From the NCBI GenBank assembly GCA_964633725.1, contig CAZWHY010000046.1:1-23225 (forward strand): DNA of 23,225 nucleotides, written 5' to 3'. The stretch is from Berkiella_A sp964633725. GTDB lineage: Bacteria; Pseudomonadota; Gammaproteobacteria; Berkiellales; Berkiellaceae. The notes beneath the pieces were generated by a model that had not been told where the DNA came from, ran no database searches, and saw nothing but the letters and a program-made list of their open reading frames with translations. Below are positions 8,187 through 20,400 of this stretch, piece by piece (within the stretch, counting starts at the first letter, position 1; each line of letters opens with the position of its first letter). Position numbers and translations under genes: made by a program.

Positions 8187-8205
8187 TTATTTACCGGAAC
8201 CTCAC
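8166..8205. repeat. 40-bp dispersed palindromic repeat, copy 1
   Basis: The left arm GTGAAGTACC..AGT and right arm ACCGGAACCTCAC pair imperfectly (about 15 of 19 positions after allowing a 2-base insertion) around an ATAATTAT core. The same structure recurs at 22397-22434. The left arm supplies the 3' end and stop codon of the exported-protein gene. Confidence 0.65.
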
Positions 8206-8230
8206 TGACGCTCGAGTGTGACATCTTGAT

Positions 8231-8260
8231 AGCGAAATGAAACAAGTGCTTTCTTTCGCT
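8231..8260. other. long hairpin downstream of the exported-protein gene
   Basis: AGCGAAATGAAA (8231-8242) and TTTCTTTCGCT (8250-8260) pair over 11 bp with one bulged T and a 7-base loop, about 45 bp after the stop codon. There is no T tract on either strand, so it is not a standard intrinsic terminator. It may protect the mRNA 3' end or bind a protein. The rest of 8187-8450 shows only AT-rich spacer and a short TC run. Confidence 0.4.
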
Positions 8261-8450
8261 TAAAATATATCAGGGAAATTAAGAAACACAGGATTATCAC
8301 AATTTTTGTAATTTTTCAGAACCTTTATTTCTTTTGAGGTAAGCGTAAAACATTCCCTATGTGCAATATCATTTAAAATTGGTACGCTATCTCTCTCTCA
8401 ATGCTCTAGAGCCGTAATGAGACAAGATGTCTTATTTGCCACGTTTTTCC

Positions 8451-11400
8451 TTAAAGCCCCCCACCCAGGCTACCCTGTCTTTGACGGTTTTCAACCACTA
8501 GATTGGGTTCAACCTCTTGATGACGTCTACTGCCTATATCATCAATTAATTTTGTAATCTTAGCTTTCATACTTTGCTCTCTTAATTCTGAAACACCCGC
8601 ATTAAGCATATAATTTTTAATTGCCGGGTTAAGCACTTCGCTGAGTATGGTATCGACCACATCGCTTGGTATTTCTTCTGGTAATTGATCTGACCATTTG
8701 ATTTGGCTGTCTTCTACGGCCGTATGAGCATGTTTCAGCGCTAAGCTCTCCACAGTGTCCACAAATAATTCTTGCAAAATACCAATAATTCTTTTCTGAT
8801 TATCTGATTCCTTACTACCACCAAATAAACCATACTTGTTTTTAAAGTTAAAGTTTTCTTCTTCACGTGCTTCATTAAATAACGCTTGTATTTTACTAAT
8901 ACGTTCATCCAAATTACTTATGGATGATAATGAATGTTTAATTTTATCATGCGATTGTTTATCATCCAGCATGGCTTTCATTTGGTTATTTGTTAGGATA
9001 TATTCTCGCTCTTGCGGTAAATCATAAATTTGCCTCTCTGCTTTCATCATTTCTATGGCAATATTATCTGCTTCAGAACGATTAATCACATTCTCAAGTT
9101 CTTTCCATAACCCCAAATTAACGTCAAGTCCTGTGTGAGAGTCTTTTGTCATCAAACCAGGTACCGCATAAAGCGGCGTATCAGGGCGCTCATCTACCAA
9201 TTTATCCCATTGGGCGATCACTTCATCACGAGGATTCTTTTTAAATGGATTCCTAATACCAGAAGGCATGAGCAAAGGATCATCTTTCAATCGCTCTAAC
9301 AGTGCTTTAGCATGCTGCTTGGGCATGCTTTTCAAATCCTCTTCTATTGTTGCCTTATATGCCAATATCAAGTCCGCCATCAATGCTTTTTGATTATTTT
9401 TCACAGACTTCGCACTATGTAAATTCGGTGAAAATAATTGCCTACTAGATTTTACTTCTGAATATAAATTAGCAATCAACTCTCTTCTGGCTCTAGGATA
9501 TGAGATCCATTTAACGCCTGTTTCTTCAGAGTTCAGTAACCAATCTAAACCCCCGGGGTTTTTGTTAGCATAATGTGAAATGATTTTATTTTTAAAGTGC
9601 TCAGTTCTTTTTGCCAATGCCGTATTGTATACAACTTCAATTGACTCTTTGCTTGTCAGCCTCGCTTTTAAAGCATCTCGTCCCAATGTGCCCATGGCCG
9701 TATACGCAGGGTTATTCAAAATCACATCTACAGAGGTTTTGACTAACTCTAAAATTCTTGTGTTATTATTACCTTCGTCCGCTGGCACAAAGGCATTAGA
9801 AATAGTGTCTAACTGCTCGTCTAGCAATTGATTAAATGCAAGATATTTTTGATGTTGCGCAATTAAAGGATTGATAAAATCATTTGCATTAACATTCAAT
9901 CCCAGGTATACATTAAAGCATTTAGCCTTTACTCGAGCAATATTATTACCCATCATACCTAATATGCTATCTAAAGATTTGCCTTGCTTCACTAAGTCTT
10001 CGTAATATATCATGCTGCTTTGAATTTCCGAACGTAAACCATCCTCAAATTCTGCTTTTAGTTCTTGATTCGCGTCTTGATGGTTTTTGCCTCTACGTTT
10101 TTTAGCATTAATTCTCTGTAAAAAATCCTTACAACGTGTTGTTTTGAGCTGATATTCTTCATCTACTGTGTCAATAAATTCGGCACTCGAAATCACCTTA
10201 AATCGATAGGCGGATAATATTTCAGACTTGATTTTTGCTATCGCTTGCTGCCCATCAAAATTATGAATTTCATCAATTGATTCGGGAACAAAGTTTTTCA
10301 AAATCACACTTCTGGGTAAATTTTTATCTTCAGGATGTTCTTTGCGGCGCGCTCGAACATATTCGCTTTGCTTTTGTTTAATCAATGCACTTTTCGCAGC
10401 CCGGATCACATTATCTTCATTATTATGCCAATAATTTTGCCACGATTCAGACTCTGTTAAGTCTCTATCTATGTTATCAAATTCAGCATAGATGTTTTGG
10501 GTTTTATTTTCTGTTAATGGCGGACCCCATTGGCCAACATTATTATTCGCATTATCTACAAAATGTTTTGCATGCTCACCCAGAATATCCACAGGAAGGT
10601 GTAACTGCCCAGTCATAGAGAATAATTGAATTCTATCTGATTGGCTGGTTGGTGATGCGATTTGATTTTTAAAACGGTTCATCTCTGTAATAATCTTAAA
10701 AAATTCTACAGGCGAATTGGGTGCCCTGTCATCTCCTAATATCTCTTCGATTGTTTTGACGACAGGGAATTTTGCCCGATCAAATTTAGGGTTGTTACGC
10801 TCTATCATTTGTATATTATCTTCATGCGCTTGCGCTAAATAAGCATTCCAAAGCTCAGAATTTTGACTATAGGCAACAATCTTATGCATATCAGATGGTT
10901 TAATATTGGTAACCACAGAACCATGCCCTAATATTTCTTGTATAGTGGGTGGTTCGATATCAGAATTCGCATATTCTAATGCAAATCTATCATTCCATTG
11001 CTCAACCGACAAGTCAGGCCAGCCGTTTTCAAGTGGTAATTGAGTCGGCACCTTATGTTGCCCAGCATCGAGCTCTAGTTCTGTCGCTATTTCATAAACA
11101 TTGGTTTCTAAACTAATATCCTTGACCACTTTATCTTCTGATTGCATATTCATACCTTCTGCAATCATTTTTCGCCTAAGCGTTTTAAATACGGCTAAAT
11201 TTTCATCCATAATATTCACTGCCGTCATCATCGAGTTGCTAGGGGCAAAAAATCCACCCTCTGCTTTCGATTCTTTGAGCTTATCCAAACCTTGACTGTA
11301 ATGATTAATAAATACATCTAGTTCTTTGAGAGATAAGTCTTGAGGGTTATCTGGGTTTTGCATGCCTAGATCTGTTAATGACGATTGATATATGGGCGCA

Positions 11401-14400
11401 AAATAATTTTTGAAAAATATCAAATCAAATTTGCTTTTTAAATAATTTAATTGCTGTGCCATTTCTTTGCGCATATGGTCAGCACATAACAGTAAATCCC
11501 CTTGATTATCTGCGCTGGCAATAGTCCGTGTGATAGACTTATCTAACAGTCTTTGGTATCGACTGCCACTTTTGTTTTTTGTACCAAAAGCCTTTATGTC
11601 ACTTTGTAGTGCATGTGATCTGGCTTTTAATAGCGCAGCTAAAGTTTGATTAATATCTTGGCTGTTTTCTAAATCAGATAATAATATTTTTGCATTTTTC
11701 TTTCGACTACTGTTTAACCACTTGGATTTTAGGTAATTCTGCGCATCTTGCTTAATACTATTGATTAAATCGTCATGTGTATAATTTTCAGCTTCTAATG
11801 ACTCATGCGCAATTTTAAAATCAATTGCCATCTCAGGATTGGTTTTTAATAAAAATGTAAATGTGGTATTTTCAGCCTTAACTTTGGCAGCTTGCTCAGC
11901 GCCAACCAGAGACTGCCTAAAATTATTGACTAACGCTTCGTTGCCAAATTCCACTTCTGATAGCGTATCCAGTAATTTATTTTGTCTTTGCTTGTGATAA
12001 TCCAACAAATGCGTGTATCGCGTGGATTGCAATTGTGTTTGACTGGCTGATAATTGCGCAGAAATACAAGTATTCATATAATATTGCTGCAAAAGCGGCA
12101 AGCTAACTTTAGGGGTTTGTTCGATATAATCTGTTAGAAATTTATTTGCTTTTCTGACGTTTTCGGGCTCGTTGCCAGGGAAAGGATTGTCTATATCTAA
12201 TATTTCAAACGGTGTTTTGGTTTCAAATCCCAATATTTTATCTTGCTGCAGACCATTATTTAATTTGAATATTTCATTGGTGACATCAATCGAGATTATT
12301 TGAGCAATTTCTTTTTCTGGATCTTCTGTTTGCTTTAAGGATTGTACATCTTTGAGCCAAAAATGTTTATTATAATTAATAATACTACGTTCAAGTTTGC
12401 CTCGTTGAACATTGAGTTCTGGGTCTAATAGCGCCGCTTGGCGTCCTTTGGCAATAATACTTTGAATGATATTATAATATAAATTATTTTCAAAGGCTGG
12501 TTCATAATCTGAATCTTCATATTCAGGGAGCAGCAGCTCATCCAACTCTTTTTGCGCTGTTTCGATTTCTCCAGGCTCCAAGCTTGGATCATTAATTAAA
12601 GCCAAAAGTTCTCTTCGTTTATTTAATTTCTTATTTAGATTTCGTTCCGTCTGATGCTCTAATTTTTCTGTTAGCACTGTCTCCATTAGCTGCGGATTAT
12701 CAATCGCTTCGTCAAGCATCTCGTTATATTCACTTTCAGGCATTAATAACTTTAGAAGCACTTTTGTTTCTTCTGGGTTTTCTGTAACCCCCTTGATAAT
12801 CATATCCCTGGTAGTCTGTTCCGATTCCATTTTCTCACGTTCTTCATTAATAAGACTTTGCTCGTACATAAGCTCTGCATATTGCTCAAGCTGATCAGGC
12901 TTAAACTCCTGAAATTCCGCAAAAAGGGCATCGCCTTCTAGTTTTACTTTTGGATCGACAAACTGGGAGTTTTTAATGCCCTCAATAATTTTCTTGTTCC
13001 ATTCGTTAAAACAAAATTCCTCTAGCGCTGGAAATATTGCCTCATGATCATTTTTATGCTCATCTTTTAATAAAATAAATTTCTTATCAATATCGATTAA
13101 AAAACGATTCCAATTTTCCAGCATAAATTTATTATATTCACTTTTAAACTTAGCTTCATTGAAGCCATCAACCTCTTTCAGTAAATGTTTGACTTCATTG
13201 AACCTTTGATCTTCATTCGAAAATGACATCATCCCAATGAATTTCTGGTAAAAGTGTCCTCGGATATCTCCATAGGTTTGTTTCAATTGTCTTTCTTTTG
13301 AAAGGTTGCTGTTTGAAGACGCTTTATATTTATCCATTTCGACTTCTAAACGGGTTTGATTAAAACCACTGATAGAACGTGGGGGATTTGGAACCGTTGC
13401 TTTGAGCTTTTGAATGAATCGACTGGTATCAACAACATTAACATATAAACCTTTCTTACCTTGTCGACCCATTCGACCTTGAATTTGCCGCTCTTCTCTT
13501 AAGCTCCCTTCTGCATAGTTTTGAATCACAAACAGACCATCTGGGTGCTCTTGATATTTACCTTGTTGATCTGGATGCGCCATTTTAGGCTTAAAGTCAG
13601 TCCCTCGACCCATCATAGGCGTTGTAATCGTTACGGTATTGCCTTGACCTGCGATTTCCTTAATATATTCTTCTTTTTCTTCTTCTGTTTTAAATTCACC
13701 ACTAAAATCTGCTTTAATATCACGTTGCTGATAAGCGTTATCTTTATAATCATAAATCTCAAGTGTCAAACCATTGTAAAATTGCATCGTCGGAGGCGGG
13801 TTATATTTTCCCGCATTGTGAATAATTTTACTAAAAAATTTAGTTTTAAACTCACCAGCCAACTTTGCGTTTTCTTCCACAATAACAGTGGGCATTTGGC
13901 GTTTATTCAGTGAGTTTGCCTCATATAAGCCATATACAGTATCTAAATGCTTTCGCCCGCCATTTCGAAATATAGGCTTTAAATCAGTTGCTGTTCGAGT
14001 TTGATGTGCTTCTATTCGAGCTAGGTTAAACCCATATTTTGCTCTGAGTTCAGCACATTCTTGTGGTGAGCCAACCGTTCCTGTCATTCCCCAGACGGCA
14101 CCACCACGATTAATAAAATAATCTACAAAGTTTTTACTAGAATATGCCGCGACATGAGATTTTTCAGCATCTACCCGACAAGATAAATCATCTTCATTTT
14201 TATGGGTATTAATACGAGCATGTAAAAACTGATGCACACCTTTAGACCATTTAGAACCCGCCGCGACTCTATGATGAGATATGATTCGTGCAGCATTATA
14301 ATAATTACCATCTTTATGCTGATACTTCTCTAGTACCCAGGCTTCATCTTTACCTTCTTTATAAATAATGTTTGCATTCCAAGCTGAATCTATCCAAGTA

Positions 14401-17400
14401 TCCAGCTGCTTTTGTGCATTGCTACCTTCCATTTGCATGTCAAGCAAACGATCTTCAATGTGTGCTTTAAAAGGATCGATTAATTCACCAGATTCCACAT
14501 CCGCTTTGAATTTTTTCCTTAAGAAAACAAGCGCATTGGATACGTCTGTTTGCCTATCCACCAGAATCTTTGTAAATTTCGGCTCATCTACAAATTCATT
14601 GATCTGATAATATAGCCACTCATCCATATTAACATCTGAAGACAGATCTTCAGAGCTTAAATTAACGGCATATCTAAAGTCTGTGACTTCATCTAAGACT
14701 GTAAAGTCAGCCTCATCTAATATTAACCCAGGGTTTTTAACATCAAAATTCCCGGAAATCTCATTCTTAGCCAAAAACAGTGCCATATTAGACACATCTG
14801 TGTAATTAACGCCTGCATGCTGAAAGTCATTGGCACTAGTTTGTGCTCGCACTAGTGTTGCCGGTATACCCATATACGCATAATATTTTTCATTTTCTAA
14901 TATGCCTTCTTTGGCTAAAGTCATGTTAGAAGTACAGATAATAGCAGGCTTACCTTGTGCATGCATGACAGTTGCATACAGCGCAGCGGTTAATGACTTG
15001 CCTTGTCCTGTTGCGATTTCGGTAATATTCAAATTGCCGTTATCAACCGCCATTAAAACACTCATTACCTGAGTAGAATAAGGAAAACGACCATCTGGTA
15101 ATGTGGCTCTGTAATATACCTCTCGGGAAAGCGCCATCATTTTAAGCATTGCTAAGTGCTTGTCTGAATCTAAGCCGTCACCCTGGATAATATCGGTTAG
15201 TTCTTGCTTCAAGGTTTTTAACTCACCTTTGGTTAGATCTTTCATTGCCTTATTGTGGTAAACAGGCTTGTCTAAACCAACTGCATGAATATATGCATAA
15301 TCACTAAGTAATTTTTCTTTCTTATCATTCGGTAATTTAAGATCTTTTGCAAACTTTAAAGTCTCTGATTTATCAATGACGCCAATAACTCGTTCATCAT
15401 TAAATAATCGAGCTAATAATTTCGGATCATTTTTTTGAGCAAAAAAATCTTTTTGTAAATCTACAATATAATTATCTAAACTATATTCATCCTCTGTATG
15501 AATACGATGAGCACTGGTCGTCAATGCTGAAACAGATGGATATTTGGCATCTATATCTAATTGGCTGAGCTGCTTCAAATCATCCACGTCTAAATTGGAT
15601 AATTTATTCACTAATTCTGTTAATGCCTCTTGACCTACAGCTTCAGAACTGCGAACGGCTCTACCAATAATTTGCACAATAGCGTTTTTCTTTGCTCCAT
15701 CTTGAATTTGATGAATGCTTTGCAAAACCTGCAAATTATTTGGGTTTTCCAAAAAGCTAACAAGTACTTTTTTATCTATGCCATTGTCTAGCAGTGCTTG
15801 AGTTGCTGTATTAATTTGAGACAAATTAAATGGTATATTACGCTCAACACATTGACTAACCGAGCTGACAATCTCATTGTAAACATCCATGTCCACTTCT
15901 GAAATAGCCAAAAGATTAGTAATATCATTTTCTCGCAGTACATGTGCATGCGCTAAATTCAGTAGCAAGCTTGTGGCTTTGGCTTTATCAACCGATGATT
16001 CGAGCATTTGAGATTTAATAATATTATTGATCAATGGCCACTGTTCTTTTATCTCATCCAAATGTTCAAAAGAAACAACTGTAGACAAAACAGCATGGTT
16101 AAATATTTTATTATCAACAAAATCATCCGCCATTGTATTGAGCAATACAGCCATTTGCTCTATCGGTATATCAGAGTATTCACCGTCCGATAATGTATTT
16201 AAAAGCAGATTGAATTTATGCCCTAACTTTTCCTTTGAAGTGTCTACAGCACTTAAGAACAAGCTTGTATGTTCTAGCGTCGCTTTAATTTTAACTAATG
16301 ACTGCTTTAGTTCAATTAAATTTTTAGGATTACTATCCTCTACAGCATAGTTCCTATCAAAGCATTCCAATAATTTTTCTTTCTCTTGTTGTTTTAACTT
16401 ATCAGATAAGCTTTGTTTCTTGGCCAAACTTAATCCACCTTTAGCCCCCAAGAACAGAGTTTGTTTCATGTAAGCTATAGTATTCGCACTTGAAAACTTT
16501 TCTGCCTGAGACTCTACATCCAGCTCGATTAAATAATCTATAAAGTCTTCAAAATCATTTGTTCTAAGTTCGTCAATTTGGATATCTTCAAACTCATTGC
16601 TCAATTTTTGAACTATCATTTCTTTGTTACGCTGAAAAGCTTCATCCATACCGACTGATTGCACATTTTTTGCTGCCAGTTTGGTGATGTCAAACTGCAT
16701 GCCACTGAATCCAGGGTTAGTATCTGAAATAATCCAGTTGCTAAGCAATCCATAGTTGGGTTGGGGAAATCGCATTGCATTATTTAACATGGATTTCATC
16801 TGAACAAATGTGGGCCTTGGTTCAACATTATCCCAATCTACACATTCTAAAACACGTAGCGTATCTTGTAGAGACTCAAAAGCTAATGTATTATCACCAC
16901 AGGCTTGTTCTCTCAAAGATTCTATAAAGTGTGCTAAAGAATTTTCATTCTCAGCATTGGCGATAAAGTTTTCATCAGGCTGTTGTACTAAGCCCATGCT
17001 AACAAACAAACCACCCTCTATTTGAGAAAATTTCTCATTGATAGGATCGGGATTGTCCAGGGCAACATGGCTTTTATTTTCCAATGCCACTAGTAGATGG
17101 GCTAGTTGCTCATCGGTTAATTTGTCTTCCGCCTCTCGCTTATCGATTTGGTACATTGTTTCAAACAGTGCGCCAGAATTCTCAAAGAATGTTCGTGGCT
17201 TAAAGCATCTATGAATGTCATCTCTTCTGGGCTCGATGGCAACAAATAACCCAGAATTATGCAAACGTTCAATTGTTTGTATATACGCTTGCAAAGACTC
17301 TGGTGTAGGAGCGCCTCTGGGTTTTGAGCCATTGATATATGGTTCTTGACACTCTAATATCTGCTGGAAAAATTTTGCATATTTATCTTTTGATAGATTA

Positions 17401-20400
17401 TCACCTAAATCAAGTTTATCTACCGCTTTTGCAAGATTGGTAATCGCATTAGCATCATAGACATCCAACCTATCAACCGTTGATATTAATTCACTGACTG
17501 TTAAATTTCTATTCGTGCCTAAATTAGTATTCAGTTCTATTAGAATACGTTTTTGAGTATCACCATCTGTTATTTTATTAATTCTTGTTAATAATACAGC
17601 ATTTTCAGATCTGCTTAAGAAATTTTTAATATTGGTTAGATCTTCAGACTCCTCTAAATACGGCTTAACATCAATCGCTGTGTTAGGATGATATAATGCA
17701 AAGCCGGAAAGGCTATACATAAAAGATTTAACCGCTTCGGGATGTTCATAATCATCGGATGAGATCTGACTAATAGTATTATCTAATGCCTTAAATCTCT
17801 CAAAACTAGGTGTGTCATCAATCAAAGCATATTGGCGATAAAACTGTTTTCGACAATCATCTGTTGACATCATTCCCATCATTTGATTATATAAAAACGT
17901 CGATTGTAGTGCGGTAATCAAAGATTTTTTGGGCAATAAATCTTGTTTCAAAGTCTCTTTATCAATCTTCATCTCTGGTAAAACAAGCTTGAACTTATTA
18001 TGTTCTACAGCATGGTATGCGGTTTGGTATCCTAAATCGAGCTTTGTCAATACGGCTAATTGCTCGTTTTCTAATCCGTTTTTTTGAGCATTTCGTAACA
18101 AACTTAACATCCTATCCATACCGACTCGCATATCTGTGCAAGAGGCAGCAAATGCTTCAATATTGTCTAGTGGTAAATCCTCACCTGGAAATATTTCATT
18201 ATATTCCGCTTTAAAGTATTTGAAATTATTGAGCAGTTTCATTAAGTCAACACGACTATGATGCTTTGCATGTTGATTTACAAACGTCATAAAAAATTTC
18301 AAATCAGTATCATCAAGTTCTAATAACTGTTTAAAGCCCTCAAACTGTCCATGTCTAAATATATGCTCACAAAAATCTGGCGCATTGGGCTTTTTTAACC
18401 ATGAATCGATATTATCTTGAATGACAAAATCATTTAAGAAAGTATCAAACATTTCATCTTCGCCAAGCTTATGACATTTTTTCTGAACTTCTTCTAGGCG
18501 ATCGGTCAATTGAAAAATAGCATCCCCGCCTAAAGAAATAGCATACTCAGCCATCGCTTGTGGCTCAACGACTTTTGCCATTGCTTTTGTAATTGGGCTA
18601 TTTCTCCAGGAATTTAATTTTCCAATACCTTGATCCATCGCCGTTTTGCTAGTGCAAAAGGCCATCTTGCCCACAACTATCCAGCCATCACCTGGTGCGC
18701 CATATTCCACATTAAGGAAATTTAACCGCCCTTTATTGTAGGCGTCAATTTCCTCTTTTGAGGGTTGTCTTAAAGGATCATTCGCCCCTGGAATCGCTTT
18801 GACAGCTAATTTGATTAACCCACCTTTGATACCTGTCAATTTTTGTTTGACTTGAAAATGCGCTGGCGAAGCTTTCAAACGGGGCAATGGTTCTATTGGG
18901 TCGCCCATCTGTATGGTTAGTGGATTTTCTTCTGTTAAATTAGGTTCTGTTGGATCATAGTAAATACCCCGGACACTGCCATTTTCAACCCCTAACAAGC
19001 CAAAATGAAAGCCTTGAGGTAAATTACCGTCAACCAATCCACTTCTAAAGCCATCTGGATCTTTCATCATGACTCGAACAGCTTCTTTGGCAATTGCTTT
19101 ATTTTCACCTGGCGCCCAGTGATTTTCTACCGTGGTTTCGGTTTCACCACATAGATTGTGCCAAAGCTGCTCTATATGTTCTTTCTCAATATGGTATGTG
19201 GAAATTTCGCGAATATAATTTCCAAATTCTTTTATATTTTTGAGATTGTCATTAACATTACCGTGCACCTTATCTTGCTCTTGATTCTGATCCATTTCAG
19301 CTTCTTTTTCTTTTTCCTTCTCTTTTTCCTTTTCTTGTTCCTCTTCATTCTCCATTTCTTGTTCCATAGAGGCGCCCATCAACGCCCCTTGCAAATCCGT
19401 TGCTCGTTTGCAAGCTCGAACCTCATCGAGGCTATCAACAATATTTTGCTCTGGTTCTGCCATTTCAATCGGGGTTAAATCTCCCAGGCTTTCTTCGCCT
19501 TCTAATAATATTTTACTATTTAACTCGCGTCTGTTTTTGGCAACATGAAACCGATAGTAATCAATCTGCTCAACCGTTTCTTTTAGAACCTTGTATTTTT
19601 CTAAAGTTTGTTCATCAACATCATCCCAACCGCGCGGTAAAGTTTTGACATGCGCTTCAAAATTATCTAACTGATCATAATAATATTGATTCACTTCATC
19701 CAAATCAATTTCTGTTCGTAATGGCTTATCAGAATCATTCACTAATATATTTAATGCTTGCATGAACTCTAAATATTTTTCTATTTTTAAGTGATTCTTA
19801 AAGACTTGCATATTGCCTGTGAAGGCCATACCAACACTGGCCAATTTAAAGTAATCACCGGGGTGATCCGCTATCCCTTTTGCAATACGTAACATATTCT
19901 CTAAAACTTCATTTGCTTCTTCTTCGGAAGCTGGTGGGAACTCATGATTCACTTCTATTTTACTAAACGGTATTGGCCTGCCGTTTTCTACATGTTCAGC
20001 AAAAAGATCTAAAAACGCATTAAATGAATATTCAAGCTTACCACCCATTCTGTCTTTGGGCATTCGCATTTCAAATTTAGCAGTGCTCAACTTATTCCTA
20101 AATGCGCCTTTTGACATAAAGTCGAAAGCACTTTGAATGGTATCTTTAGGATATAAAGACGATCCGTACAGTTGTGGAAAAATATTTAAGTGCCCCAGAT
20201 TTTGATCTTTTAAATTACGTTCGTAATGCTGGGTATAGACTGCTTCAAAATACTTTCGTCTACTAATAAGATTTTTCAGATCATAATTATCTGTTGTGAC
20301 ATCTAATTCTTCTTCAAATTGCTTATAGGCTTCTTCTTGAAGCTGTGGCCAAACCCATTCACGATATTCTTCTATCACATGATTGGGAACGGCCACATTG

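Noticed and set aside
8836..19648. Many plus-strand frames of 60-130 codons across the giant gene
   Set aside because: They are antisense shadows of the 4225-codon gene, without ribosome binding sites or recognisable domains.
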